In this document: piece after piece, positions 49,661 to 59,647 of the stretch
How positions within the stretch are numbered: position 1 is the stretch's first letter
Layout: each line of letters begins with the position of its first letter
From: Fimbriimonadales bacterium
GTDB taxonomy: Bacteria; Armatimonadota; Fimbriimonadia; Fimbriimonadales; GBS-DC
NCBI GenBank assembly: GCA_026003075.1
Contig: BPGO01000007.1
Location: forward strand, 1-64,000
Direction: 5' to 3'
Length of the DNA stretch: 64,000 bases
Notes under the pieces: model-generated
Database searches by the model: none
What the model was told of the DNA's origin: nothing
The model's input: only the letters and a program-made list of their open reading frames with translations
Position numbers and translations under genes: made by a program

Positions 49661-50638
49661 ATGGCAACGAAACTCTACCGAGAAGCCATCCGAGAGGCGT
49701 TAATAGAGGAGTTAGACCGCAACCCGAACATGTTCCTGATGGGCGAAGACATCGGGCGGTATCAAGGCACCTTCCGCGTGACGGAGGGGCTGTTCCAGAA
49801 GTACGGGGCGAAGCGTGTATGGGATACGCCCATCTCCGAGCCAGGCTTTATCTCGATAGCGATTGGCGCGGCGATTGAAGGGCTGAAGCCTGTGGTGGAA
49901 GTGATGACTTGGAGCTTCGCCCTGCTCGCGTTTGACCAGATTATCAACCACGCGGCGAAGATTCTGTACAAGTCGGGTGGCGCGTGCGCGGTGCCGATGG
50001 TCATTCGCGGTCCCGCAGGGCCAGGGAAGCAACTGGCGGCGCAGCACTCGCACAGCGTGGAGGCGTGGCTGGCGCATTCGCCCGGATTGAAAGTCGTGCT
50101 GCCCAGCACCCCCGCCGATGCGAAAGGCTTGCTCAAAACCGCCATCCGCGACCAGAACCCTGTGATGTTTATCGAGCATCCGCGCCTGTATCTGACCAAG
50201 GGCGAAGTGCCCGAAAACCCCGACTACACCGTCCCGTTCGGCGTGGCGGATGTGAAACGGCGCGGGCGCGATGTGACAATTGTGACCTACTCCCGCGGCG
50301 TGGTGCTGGCTCTGAACGCCGCCGAACAACTCGCCGAACAAGGCATCGAGGTGGAAGTGATTGACCTGCGCACACTCATCCCGTGCGACTGGGAGACGGT
50401 GTTCAATTCGGTTCGTCGCACCCACCGCGCGATTGCCCTGCACGATGACTGGCGATTTGCAGGCTTCGGCGCGGAAATCGCCGCGCAGATTCAGGAACAC
50501 GCTTTCGATTACTTGGATGCGCCTGTGCTGCGCGTGGCGGGCGCGGATGTCCCGATGCCCTACAATAAACATTTAGAAGCGCTTGCGATCCCAAGCGAGC
50601 AGAGCGTTGTCGAAGCCGTCAAGCAAGTGCTGGTGTAA
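49661..50638 (+). CDS. pdhB: 2-oxoacid dehydrogenase E1 component, beta subunit
   Basis: 325 residues. Thiamine-diphosphate-binding half of E1: MFLMGEDIGRYQGTFRVTEGL, ISEPGFISIAIGAAIEGL, HSVEAWLAHSPGLKVVLPS, and the transketolase C-terminal domain (VIDLRTLIPCDWETV). Pyruvate or branched-chain substrate cannot be settled. E1 alpha and E3 are not in the window. pdhC follows after 10 bases. Confidence 0.94.
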   Translation: MATKLYREAIREALIEELDRNPNMFLMGEDIGRYQGTFRVTEGLFQKYGAKRVWDTPISEPGFISIAIGAAIEGLKPVVEVMTWSFALLAFDQIINHAAKILYKSGGACAVPMVIRGPAGPGKQLAAQHSHSVEAWLAHSPGLKVVLPSTPADAKGLLKTAIRDQNPVMFIEHPRLYLTKGEVPENPDYTVPFGVADVKRRGRDVTIVTYSRGVVLALNAAEQLAEQGIEVEVIDLRTLIPCDWETVFNSVRRTHRAIALHDDWRFAGFGAEIAAQIQEHAFDYLDAPVLRVAGADVPMPYNKHLEALAIPSEQSVVEAVKQVLV

Positions 50639-50648
50639 GGAGGGAGCG

Positions 50649-51881
50649 ATGCATACGATTATCATGCCCAAAATGGGCGATGCGATGGAAGAAGGGACTT
50701 TAGTCCGCTGGTTGAAACAGGAAGGCGATTCCGTGCGCGAGGGCGAGCCCATCGCTGAAATCGCGACCGACAAAGCGACGATTGAGATTGAAGCCCCTGG
50801 CGCGGGGGTGCTGAAAGGCATCCGCGTGCAGGAGGGCGCGGTCGTACCCGTGAATACACCCCTGGCATATATTCTGCAAGAGGGCGAGAGCCTGCCCAGC
50901 TCAACGGACGGGAAACCCGCGGAACCGTCTGCCCCCGCTGCGGCGGTCGCATCCGCTCCGACGCCTGCCCCCACTCCAGCCCCCGCACCAAGCAATGGCG
51001 AAACACGGGTGCTCGCCTCGCCGTTAGCCCGTAAAATCGCCGCCGAACACGGGATTGACCTTGCACAGGTGAAGGGCACGGGCCCCAAAGGGCGCATCGT
51101 GGAGCGGGATGTGTTGGCGTTTATCGAATCGCACAAAGCCGCTGCGCCCGCCGTCGCCCCCACCCCAGCGGTCGCGCCAACGCCCATCGCGGCGGCGCCC
51201 GAAGAGCGCGTGGAGTCGCTGAACCGCCTGCGCCAAATCACCGCACAGCGCACCACCGAAGCGCACCAAGCCATCCCCCACTTCTACCTCACGATGGAGA
51301 TCGATATGGAGAACGCGCTCGCGCTGCGCCAGCAACTGAACCAGATGGATGAAACCCTGCGTGTGAGCGTGAACGACCTTATCGTGAAGGCGTGCGCTGT
51401 CGCGCTGGAGAAGCACCCCGTGATCAACGCCCGTTATCACAACGGTCAGCTGGTGCATCCGAGCGGCATTCATATCGGCGTCGCGGTCGCCACCGAGCAG
51501 GGGCTGCTGGTTGCTGTGCTGAAGCACTGCGAGGGCAAATCGCTGCGCCGTATCGCCCAAGAGTCGCAAACCCTCATCCAGAAAGCGCGCGACGGCAAAC
51601 TGCTCCCCGACGAGATGACGGGCAACACCTTCACGGTCTCCAACCTGGGCATGTTCGGTATCGAGCAGTTCACGGCGATTATCAACCCGCCCGCGAGCGC
51701 GATTCTGGCGGTCGGTGCAACCAAGCGCGTGCCCGTGGTGGACGAGGATGGCTCGATCACGCCCCGCGCACGGATGAAGGTCACCATGTCGTGTGACCAT
51801 CGCGTCATCGACGGGGCTGTCGGAGCGCAGTTCCTCCAGACCCTCAAGCAAGTGTTGGAGAACCCGCTGTTGATGTTGTAA
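50649..51881 (+). CDS. pdhC: 2-oxoacid dehydrogenase E2 component (lipoyl acyltransferase)
   Basis: 410 residues: one lipoyl domain with Lys42 (EIATDKATIEIEAP), a Pro/Ala linker, the peripheral-subunit-binding domain (ASPLARKIAAEHGIDLAQVKGTGPKGRIVERDVLAF), a second linker and the catalytic domain with SCDHRVIDGAVGA near the end (HxxxDG). Start 50649 has AAGGAGGGAGC upstream. One lipoyl domain is the short form usual for Gram-positive-type and thermophile complexes. Confidence 0.95.
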   Translation: MHTIIMPKMGDAMEEGTLVRWLKQEGDSVREGEPIAEIATDKATIEIEAPGAGVLKGIRVQEGAVVPVNTPLAYILQEGESLPSSTDGKPAEPSAPAAAVASAPTPAPTPAPAPSNGETRVLASPLARKIAAEHGIDLAQVKGTGPKGRIVERDVLAFIESHKAAAPAVAPTPAVAPTPIAAAPEERVESLNRLRQITAQRTTEAHQAIPHFYLTMEIDMENALALRQQLNQMDETLRVSVNDLIVKACAVALEKHPVINARYHNGQLVHPSGIHIGVAVATEQGLLVAVLKHCEGKSLRRIAQESQTLIQKARDGKLLPDEMTGNTFTVSNLGMFGIEQFTAIINPPASAILAVGATKRVPVVDEDGSITPRARMKVTMSCDHRVIDGAVGAQFLQTLKQVLENPLLML

Positions 51882-51885
51882 TTGT

Positions 51886-52758
51886 ATGAAAGACGCTCTA
51901 CTCAAACACACGGCGCACGGGTTCGTCTGGCTCAACCTGTTGGTGGGCTTGGCGACCGTGATCGGCAGTGGGTTACTATTTCGCGGCGTGCAGAACCTGC
52001 CCCCGCTGGATTACAACCGCCTCTCGATTTGGCTGGGGGTTCTGTGCGTGGTGTTTGGGATAGGCGCGTCGCTGTTTCATATGGCGCACACGCAGGGCTG
52101 GCGGTCAACCCTGTGGTTGCTGGGGCTATGCACCGTGCTGGCAGGCGGTACGGAGCTGCTCGGCGTGCGAACGGGCTTTCCTTTCGGTCCCTACGAATAC
52201 ACCGACCGCTTGGGACCGAAGTTTCTGGGGCATGTGCCGTATGTGATTCCGCCGTCTTGGTTTATGATGCTCTATCCTGCGCTCCACCTGAGTTTTCTGC
52301 TGGGTGTACCGCGCTGGGCGGTTCCGATAGTGGCGTCCGCGTTGCTGACTTGGTGGGATGTGGCGATGGACGCCGCGGTCTCCAACTCGCGCGTCAACCC
52401 CGGTGCAGCGGCGTTCGTCTACTGGTTCTGGGATGTAGACGGCGCGTTTTACGGGATGCCTCTGCAGAACTGGCTGGGCTGGTTCGCGACGGGGGTGTTG
52501 CTGAGCTGGGTCTACTTGAAACTCGTTCCTGAATGGCGCGAGTCGCGCTCGCTGACCCCGCTGTTTATCTGGCTCATTCAGGGCGGAGTGATGGCAGGGC
52601 TGGCGTTCTGGATTCAGCGACCAATCGCTACCTTTGCGTGGCTCACGGGTGCCGTTTTCGTGAGCCTGTTAGCCTATCGCGCTGCCACGAATCCGCCGCG
52701 ACCTGTCCAGCGCCTCTCCCAAACCGAAACGATGCCTCCAGAGAATGCACCTTCCTGA
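51886..52758 (+). CDS. cruF: carotenoid biosynthesis protein (CruF/DUF422-like)
   Basis: 290 residues, about eight membrane helices. TGFPFGPYEYTDRLGPKFLGHVPYVIPPSWFMMLYPALHL is the conserved block of the DUF422 family; WDVAMDAAVSN and FVYWFWDVDGAFYGMPLQNWLGWF follow. Known members hydrate the C50 or C40 carotenoid end (bisanhydrobacterioruberin or gamma-carotene 1',2'-hydratase). The gene is 4 bases after pdhC, but no crt gene is near. The symbol is by family resemblance. Confidence 0.8.
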   Translation: MKDALLKHTAHGFVWLNLLVGLATVIGSGLLFRGVQNLPPLDYNRLSIWLGVLCVVFGIGASLFHMAHTQGWRSTLWLLGLCTVLAGGTELLGVRTGFPFGPYEYTDRLGPKFLGHVPYVIPPSWFMMLYPALHLSFLLGVPRWAVPIVASALLTWWDVAMDAAVSNSRVNPGAAAFVYWFWDVDGAFYGMPLQNWLGWFATGVLLSWVYLKLVPEWRESRSLTPLFIWLIQGGVMAGLAFWIQRPIATFAWLTGAVFVSLLAYRAATNPPRPVQRLSQTETMPPENAPS

Positions 52759-52877
52759 CCGATGCTCGCTGTACGATGGACTTAGGCACGCATGATTGCT
52801 TATCTCCGACCGAGCACACGCATCAGCAGGAAACCCCATAGTCACACGGAACAGAAAATCGCGTGGAGGCAACGGCT

Positions 52878-54878
52878 ATGAAACGCACTATCACGATTGA
52901 CGACCTGTTCCGTATCAAACTGCTGGGTAGCCCACAAATCGCGCCCGATGGCAGCCAAGTTGTGTTCGTTTACAAGTGGATTGACACCGAGAAAAACAAA
53001 TACTTTGCGAACCTCTGGCGTGTGCGGTTCGGCGAGGAACCCCAACCGTTCACCTACGGCGAATGGAGCGACTCACAGCCGCGCTGGTCGCCGGATGGCA
53101 AATATGTCGCCTTCATCAGCAACCGCCAGAAACCCAAGAGCCAGATTTATGTGATACCGAGCGACGGCGGCGAAGCGCGCCCAATTACTAACTTGGAAGA
53201 GGGCAGCATCGCCGAGTTTGCCTGGTCGCCTGACGGGCGCAAAATCGCCTTCATCTACCGCGAAACCGCCCCCGAATGGCGCGAGCAGGCGCGTAAAGAA
53301 CGCGAAACAAAGGGACTTTCCAATCCCCCACGCATCCTCCGACGCGCCTACTGGCGACTCGACGGCGATGGCGCGTTCGTCGACCAACGCTACCACCTGT
53401 ATGTGGTCGATGTGTTCACGGGCGAGACGAAGCAACTCACCTCCGACCCCGAATTCAGTGAATTCAGCCCCACATGGTCGCCCGATGGCAACGATATCGC
53501 CTTTATTAGCAACCGCCATCCCGACCCCGACAACCACCCCAGCCACGACGCCATCTACATCATCCCTGCAGATGGCGGCGAACTGCGCAAGGTGGATGCT
53601 CCCGACGGGCCCAAATATGCCCTGCGTTGGTCGCCCGACGGGAAATCCTTCGCGTATATCGGCAATCCCTACCCCGACGATCCGTACCCCCGCAACGACC
53701 ATGTGTGGCGTGTGTCGGTGGAGGGGGGCGACGCCGTGGACTTAACTGCGCAACTGGACAATACCGTTGGTGTGGGCACGCTCACCGATGTGCGTGAGTT
53801 TGGCGGCGGTGCGCCCCTGCTCTGGAGCGCGGATAGCCAGCACCTCTACTTCCTGGTCAGCGAGCGTGGCGGCGTGTATCCCTATCGTGTCAAGGTGGAC
53901 GGCACCCACCTCGATAAACTGCTCGACGGCGATTTCGAAATCGCCGATATGAGCCTTGCTACCGACGAGCATCGTCTCGCCCTGCTCAAAGGCGATGCCA
54001 CCCATCCACACGAAATCTTTCTCGCCGAGCGTACCGGCAACACGCTCAGCCTCACGCCGCTCACCGCGTTCAATCAACCCCTACTGGACGAAGTGGCTCT
54101 CGCGCATCCTGAGGAGTTCGAGGTAACCGCCGACGACGGCGTTGCGGTACACGGGTGGTTGCTGAAGCCGCCCGACTTTGACCCTACCCGCAAATACCCC
54201 ACCATCCTGATGATTCATGGCGGTCCCCACGCGATGTATGGGCGCGTGTTCTTCCACGAGTTCCAGTTGCATGCCGCACAGGGCTATGTGGTCGCCTACA
54301 CGAACCCGCGCGGCAGCGTCGGCTATGGCGAGGCGTTCGCCCGCGCGATCAAAGGCGACTGGGGCAATCGCGACTATCACGATCTGATGACCGTAGCGGA
54401 TTACTTAGCGAGCCTGCCGTTCGTGGACGCCGAGCGGATGGGCGTTGCCGGCGGCAGCTACGGCGGCTATATGACTAACTGGATTGTGGGGCACACGAAC
54501 CGCTTCAAAGCCGCGATTACCGACCGCAGCGTGGTCAACCTCGTGAGTATGGCGGGCGTGTCCGATTTCCCGATGATTCCGAACCGCTACTGGCAGGGCA
54601 ACTTCTGGGATGAGCCGCAGAAGCTCTGGGAACGCTCGCCGCTGGCATATGCCGGACGCATCACGACCCCCCTGCTGATTGTCCACAGCGAAGGCGATTT
54701 GCGCTGCCCCATTAGCGAGGCAGACCAGTTGTTTGCCGCACTCCGCAGACAAGGCAAGGAGGTGATCTACATCCGCTATCCCGCCGAGTCGAGCCACGGG
54801 CTGTCACGGAGTGGGCCGCCCGACCTGCGTCGGCATCGGCTGGAGCAATATCTGGCGTGGTGGGCACGATGGCTTTAA
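52878..54878 (+). CDS. S9-family prolyl oligopeptidase-like peptidase
   Basis: 666 residues, cytoplasmic (no signal). The N-terminal beta-propeller has PD40 blades (SPDGKYVAFISNRQ, SPDGRKIAFIYRE, SPDGNDIAFISNRH). The C-terminal alpha/beta hydrolase carries Ser in GGSYGGYMTN, Asp in HSEGDLRCPISEADQLF and His in SSHGLSRSG. Closest to acylaminoacyl or dipeptidyl peptidases of group S9C. ATG 52878 follows GGAGG; a GTG at 52863 is in that site. Confidence 0.93.
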   Translation: MKRTITIDDLFRIKLLGSPQIAPDGSQVVFVYKWIDTEKNKYFANLWRVRFGEEPQPFTYGEWSDSQPRWSPDGKYVAFISNRQKPKSQIYVIPSDGGEARPITNLEEGSIAEFAWSPDGRKIAFIYRETAPEWREQARKERETKGLSNPPRILRRAYWRLDGDGAFVDQRYHLYVVDVFTGETKQLTSDPEFSEFSPTWSPDGNDIAFISNRHPDPDNHPSHDAIYIIPADGGELRKVDAPDGPKYALRWSPDGKSFAYIGNPYPDDPYPRNDHVWRVSVEGGDAVDLTAQLDNTVGVGTLTDVREFGGGAPLLWSADSQHLYFLVSERGGVYPYRVKVDGTHLDKLLDGDFEIADMSLATDEHRLALLKGDATHPHEIFLAERTGNTLSLTPLTAFNQPLLDEVALAHPEEFEVTADDGVAVHGWLLKPPDFDPTRKYPTILMIHGGPHAMYGRVFFHEFQLHAAQGYVVAYTNPRGSVGYGEAFARAIKGDWGNRDYHDLMTVADYLASLPFVDAERMGVAGGSYGGYMTNWIVGHTNRFKAAITDRSVVNLVSMAGVSDFPMIPNRYWQGNFWDEPQKLWERSPLAYAGRITTPLLIVHSEGDLRCPISEADQLFAALRRQGKEVIYIRYPAESSHGLSRSGPPDLRRHRLEQYLAWWARWL

Positions 54879-54885
54879 TCGCGTC

Positions 54886-54951
54886 CTCTATCACCCAACC
54901 TTCTGCCCCACAGGAAGAGGGGGAGTCGCCCCCTCTCCCATGGGGCGAGGA
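54886..54951. repeat. diverged copy of the palindromic repeat
   Basis: ATCACCCAACCTTCTGCCCC then an 8-bp stem AGAGGGGG / CCCCCTCT and CCCATGGGG. It marks the boundary between the S9 peptidase and the CRISPR-Cas operon. The remaining 130 bases to cas10 hold only a possible GTACACT -10 box (55047-55052). Confidence 0.55.
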
Positions 54952-55046
54952 AGACCATAAAACCAGACCGTGAAACGCCCAGACCCCAAAATCCCCCCAA
55001 ATTCACTGATAAACCAGCAGGAATACCTGTATTTGCTGAGAAATTG

Positions 55047-55052
55047 TACACT
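55047..55052 (+). promoter_or_regulatory. candidate promoter of the CRISPR-Cas operon
   Basis: TG-TACACT, 33 bases before the cas10 ATG at 55086. Confidence 0.35.
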
Positions 55053-55085
55053 GCTCTGGCTCACAAGAGCAATGGAGAGATGAGC

Positions 55086-57394
55086 ATGGCGGAGTGGCTA
55101 GATCGGTTCACAGGGCATGTGTATCGGCTCAACAGGGCACAGGTGAATGATATCCGTGCGCTGCTGGCAAAAAAGTTAGCTGGGTGCATCAAACCGAACG
55201 CGCACGCAGCGGCTAATGAGGTAGCACGATTCTGGTTTGAAAACTATTATGAGTGTGTGTTCCCCCTGCGCTTCGGGCGTGAGGCGATTTCGAATAATTC
55301 CCCCTACACACAGGGCAAGGGACTAAAATATGAGGACAATCGCGAATCCGGAGGGTCATTCCCCGACGGGGCAGTAGAGTGGCGCGAGCAGTTTCTGCAC
55401 GAGATGCGCTACCCGCCTATCTTGCCCGCCGAGACTCAACCCGACCCTAAGAACCCCGCGCTGCTGATTGCCGACCACCACTTGGCAACCGCGGCATTAT
55501 TAAATGTGTGCTTGCGTCGTCTCGGCGTGCGCCCGACGATGTGGTGAACCAAGTGCGGTTGGGGGCGCTCCTGCACGAACTCTGCGATTTAACCCCAATT
55601 CAGGACGCACTGGCAAAGCATCCCGAGGCATTGCAACTAGCGCGATACCTCAAGGGCAGCGGGGATTCCCTCCCCGATACGCTCCGACCGCATCAGGCGC
55701 TGATTGAGGCGATTCACACAAACAATTCCCATAGTGCCCCTGAGGTGAATTTCTGTGTCGTGGGGTTGGCGGCGCAACGCATCAAGCAGTATGTGTTCGA
55801 AACGCCCGGCTTGCCTGAAATCCGCGGCGCATCGATCCTGCTGGATGTGGTTGCTGAAACCATGGCAGAAATGGTCGCTCAAGAAATCGGTCGTGAGTGC
55901 GTGCTGCAAACCGCTGCATCCACCCTCGTCTTCCTCACGCCCGAGGAGGCAGGCTGGGGATTGCGTCTGAAAAAAGCGTTCTACGAGAAAACGCTGGTTG
56001 CGTTTTGCGCGTCAGCAGCGCACGAGGTAGCGCTGCAGGATTTCCTCAGCGATTACGGAGCGTGCATGCGCGCTTTCCTTAACGCCATGGACGCCGACCG
56101 CTATCGCGCGGAGCTGCCCGTGTGGGAGTGCCTGCCCTTCGAGATGCGGTGCATGTTCTGCAAAAAGCGGTCAAGCGTAGAGTTGGTGTCCGTAGCCGAC
56201 GGAGAACGCGTGCCAATATGTCATGCCTGTCAGTGCAAGCGCGATGCAGGGGACGCCGATAAACGACGCGAACTCGGAATTCGCCCCCTTCAAGATGCGG
56301 GCATCCTCTCCCAAAACAATCCAAAACAGGATTTACAGCGGGTATTTGAAAAATCTTTTGCGTCTGACGCCACGAAGCAGGACCTATGGTATCGTGCGTT
56401 CACAGGCGGACTGAACGAACTCGTCCCCGAAACCGACGAGCGCGAGAGCAAGAAGCAGGTCGCGTTCATCTACGGCGACGGGAGCAACTTCGGGCAGATT
56501 ACCAAAAACCTCAACTCGCTGGCGCTGAGCCTGCAGTGGACGCGCCGCGCCGAGCTGGTGAACCGCGCAGCGATTGCCCTCGCCCTCAGCCGCGCCATGC
56601 ACGAGGCGCTGCAAGAGGCTCAAGCCAAACTGAACCGCATGCCGTTTGAGGTGCTGGTCATCGGCGGCGACGATTTTAGCCTGTTCACTTGGAGCCGACT
56701 CGCCTTGCGATTCTGCCAGCAGTTTGTGGCACTCACCGATTTAGAGTACCACAAAGGCGACACAGGCAAGTGCATCGTTGGAACGACACCGATCTGCTAT
56801 GGGGTGGGCTGCTTGATTAGCGATGAGAAAGCCCCTGCGCAGCGCGTGGTGGAGTTCACCGAGGCGAACCTCCTCAAATTTGCCAAGCGGGGTGTCAAGG
56901 CACACGAGAAGGGCTGTATCGCCTTCCTCTACACCACCAACGCCGACCAGATACCGGGCGATTACCATGAACACCTGCGAAAGAACTACCGTCGCGAGGC
57001 ACGGCTGGGCAAGGGACAATCGTCGCAGGTTCCTGTGTACCTCACGATCCAGCCCCTCACCGCACCCGAATTAAATGCCTTTCTGGAGTGCGCCGCACAA
57101 ATCAAGGAAGAAATCGGCAGCCTGCAACGCCTCGCCGAGCCGTTCGTGCGCCAGCCGATTGAAGCTGCACTCCTATACTTCGTGTACCAGCGCGCCCGTG
57201 CTGAAAGCTCCGACGAACGCAAGCAGTTCTACAATCGCGTGATGAGCCTGACAGCGTCTGATGGCAAAGGCACGCACAAGGAACTGTTCCCCCTTCAAAG
57301 CCTACACCGCCTCACTGTGGATACTGACCAAAGCAAAACAGCCTACTTTGCGCCTATCTTAGACCTGCTGGAAATCACTAAAGCGATGCGCTGA
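55086..57394 (+). CDS. cas10: Cas10, type III CRISPR effector large subunit (one frameshift)
   Basis: About 770 residues when one frameshift is repaired. Frame 1 ends at 55547; frame 2 takes over near 55537, where GCGCCCGACG lacks one C. The joined protein then reads VRPDDVVNQVRLGALLHE. Palm domain 1: FIYGDGSNFGQI. Cysteine zinc module: CMFCKK ... CHACQCK. Palm domain 2: VIGGDDFSLFTW, an intact GGDD for cyclic oligoadenylate synthesis. No HD motif is visible: the likely equivalent is LLHELCD, so target-activated DNA cleavage is doubtful. ATG 55086 follows GGAGAG. It starts the operon; csm3 follows after 12 bases. Confidence 0.85.
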
Positions 57395-57406
57395 GGGAGG
57401 AACGCT

Positions 57407-58060
57407 ATGCAACCGTTTGAGATGGAAGTAAGGGTACAACCGGCAAGCGACCTGCATATTGCAGGCACGGGGCGCGGCGTCGTGCTGATCGACCGTTGTA
57501 TCGAGCTGGATGCGGAGGGACGCCCCTACATCCCCTCCACCTCGTTCAAGGGGCGAGTACGAGCGCACTATGAACGGCTACTGAGCGCCCTGGGCTACGA
57601 CCTCAAAGGCTGCAAGCCGCCCGCGCCCCAGAACATGTGCAACGACCCAAGCAACCTTTGCCCCGTGTGTGCGCTGTTCGGTTCGCCCGTGCAGCAGAGC
57701 CGCGTCGAGTTCACTCACCTGACCCAACCCGAGACGCTTAGCCCCACCACGCGCATCGGCGTCGGCGTGAACCGCCGGCTGAACACGGTGGAACAGGGCA
57801 GGCTGTTTTTCTACGAGGCGGCGCCGAAACCGATAAGCGGCGCCTTCAACGGATTCATACGCGGCTGGGCGACCGACCACGAGATCGCACTGCTTATCGC
57901 CGCGACGCGCCTCATCACCCACTTCGGCGGGCAAAAAGCGCGTGGACTGGGGCGCGTGAGAGTGCAAATAACCAATGTCTGGGTGAAACAGAATGGTCAG
58001 TGGCAGACGCAAAACCCAGACCAACTTTTACAACGCTTGCAACAGGAGGCGACCGTATGA
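57407..58060 (+). CDS. csm3: Cas7-like RAMP (Csm3 type), first copy
   Basis: 217 residues: YIPSTSFKGRVRAHYERLL (RAMP G-S-x-x-G-type helix), LCPVCALFG, RIGVGVNRRLNT, and the final GGQKARGLGRVRVQI (G-rich loop). LDAEGRPYIPS has the Asp often used for backbone cleavage. The family forms the filament that holds crRNA and cuts target RNA at 6-nt steps. RBS GGGAGG; the ATGA of the next gene overlaps the stop. I infer Csm3-group by size and motifs. Confidence 0.85.
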   Translation: MQPFEMEVRVQPASDLHIAGTGRGVVLIDRCIELDAEGRPYIPSTSFKGRVRAHYERLLSALGYDLKGCKPPAPQNMCNDPSNLCPVCALFGSPVQQSRVEFTHLTQPETLSPTTRIGVGVNRRLNTVEQGRLFFYEAAPKPISGAFNGFIRGWATDHEIALLIAATRLITHFGGQKARGLGRVRVQITNVWVKQNGQWQTQNPDQLLQRLQQEATV

Positions 58061-59253
58061 CGCGCTATCGCTTAGCCCTAACACCGTTGTCGCCCATCGT
58101 GGTCGGTGAGTGGATGACCTCGCGGAGCAATGTGCGCGAGAGCCTGAGCTACATTCCCGGGCGGTGTGTTGCGCGGCGCGCTGGCGCAACTCGTGCTGGA
58201 ACAGCTCGGGACGCATAAAACCAGCCGACGCACGCTGAACGCCAACCGAGCCTCCAGCAGGCGTTCGAGAGGTCTTCGGCAAAGACGGCGCGCGGTTCAG
58301 TTTCCTGATGCCGTTTGATGAGTCGTGGATTCCTGCACCCTGCGACCGCGCTCTTCAATAAACAAAATGACCGCTACCTGTACGACACTCTCTTCGCTTG
58401 CTCACGGGCGAGTCGTATGAGATGGTGTGCCCCAAAACTGGGGAGCGGTTGGAGCGCGGGCGGGGCTATCTGGAACATACCGCGCACGGATGGCAGAAGG
58501 CGAAGCTGCCCAAGAAGACGACCTATGTGCGCGTGGGGCTGAACCGCCAGACCGAAGCGGCTGAAGAAGGCGTCCTCTACGCAATTGAAGCCATCGATTT
58601 AGCGCCGCAGAGCAATCAGAACGGCGCCCTCACCCTTCATCGGTTTCGTGGAGTTTCCCGATGCGCCGTGTAAGCAGGCGTTTGATGCGATTCTGGACGC
58701 CCTACGCTGGCGCGACGACGCTATTCGCCTGCGCATCGGGTCGGCGCGGTCGCGCGGATTCGGCGAGGTGGAACTGCACTGCGCCGAAGAGTCGCCCTCA
58801 CCGTCCGACTTCGCGCTGGACGAGTTCAAGCAGCGTGCTGGGAAGCCTGTATTCACCTTGCTGGTGCGCACGCCTGCGATTGTTTACGACGCTTGCGGGC
58901 AACCTGCGGAGACGCTTACGCCCGAAATCTTGCGCCAATATGCGCCCTGCCTGCCCCAGAGCGTGCAGTTATGCCCTGAGGCGACTCGTATCGAGCGCGA
59001 ACTGGTCAGCGGCTGGTCGGGCGCATGGGGCTTGCCCAAACCCGTGCAACAGGCGTTCGCCGCAGGGAGCGTGTTCACCTACACCTATGATCCCAACGAC
59101 ACCGATGCCCTGCAGCAGTGCCTGACCCAACTCGCGACCACTCCCATCGGCGCACGCACTGCCGAAGGCTATGGGCGTCTTATCCCGAATTCCGCGTATC
59201 ACCTACATCAAGACATTTCGCAATTCCAGCAAGGAGGTAAGAGTGATGGCTAA
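58057..59253 (+). pseudogene. csx10: Csx10-like RAMP (Cas5 group), broken by indels
   Basis: Starts at the ATGA overlap: TRYRLALTPLSPIVVGEWMTSR. It is cut by at least six shifts between 58159 and 58650 (frame order 1, 2, 1, 0, 1, 0, 1); the first is an extra G in CCCGGG. Joined, it reads YIPGGVLRGALAQLVLEQL, FGKDGARFSFLMPF, ALFNKQNDRYLYDTL, LTGESYEMVCPKTGERLE, EFPDAPCKQAFDAIL and RIGSARSRGFGEVEL, then runs open to 59253. The motifs and place fit Csx10, the crRNA 5'-handle subunit of III-D. If real, the effector is inactive; if sequence error, it is normal. Confidence 0.65.
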
Positions 59254-59647
59254 CACGGATCCAGTAACACTCGGCGAGTTAGTGGTTAGGGCGGAGGCGA
59301 TCATCAACGACTGCTTTGGCACGGGAGGGAGCGCGAGTGCTGGCTCCACTGGGCGCACTCAGCTCTCTAACGCCATCGACGCGATTAATCAGGCGCAAGG
59401 CTGTATCGAGCTCTTCATCAACTGGCTACGCTATCAGATGTCGCGTGAGGACTTCTGGCGCACGCGCGGTAAAAACGGCAGTTTGGGCGAACAGGTGTAC
59501 AAGTATGCCGAAGAGTTACGGAAGCGCGACTCAAAGAACGCCGCGCAGAACCTGACCTACTTTTTGGGCTTTCTGCGCCGTGCGCTGGTGGCGATGAACT
59601 ACCTTGACAAAATCCCTGCTCAGCTGCGAGGGGGTGAGCCACAGTGA
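59246..59647 (+). CDS. cas11: Cas11-like small subunit (Csm2 group)
   Basis: 133 residues, all helical after a Ser/Gly-rich loop. CIELFINWLRYQMSREDFW and VYKYAEELRKRDSKNAAQNLTYFLGFLRRAL fit small subunits that line the inner filament and bind target RNA and DNA. Assignment is by size, helicity and place between csx10 and csm3; there is no catalytic motif. AAGGAGG at 8 bases from ATG 59246; overlaps the csx10 end by 8 bases. Confidence 0.65.
   Translation: MANTDPVTLGELVVRAEAIINDCFGTGGSASAGSTGRTQLSNAIDAINQAQGCIELFINWLRYQMSREDFWRTRGKNGSLGEQVYKYAEELRKRDSKNAAQNLTYFLGFLRRALVAMNYLDKIPAQLRGGEPQ

Noticed and set aside
49712-50572. 286-codon minus-strand frame opposite pdhB
   Set aside because: Shadow frame; the plus-strand gene is unequivocal.
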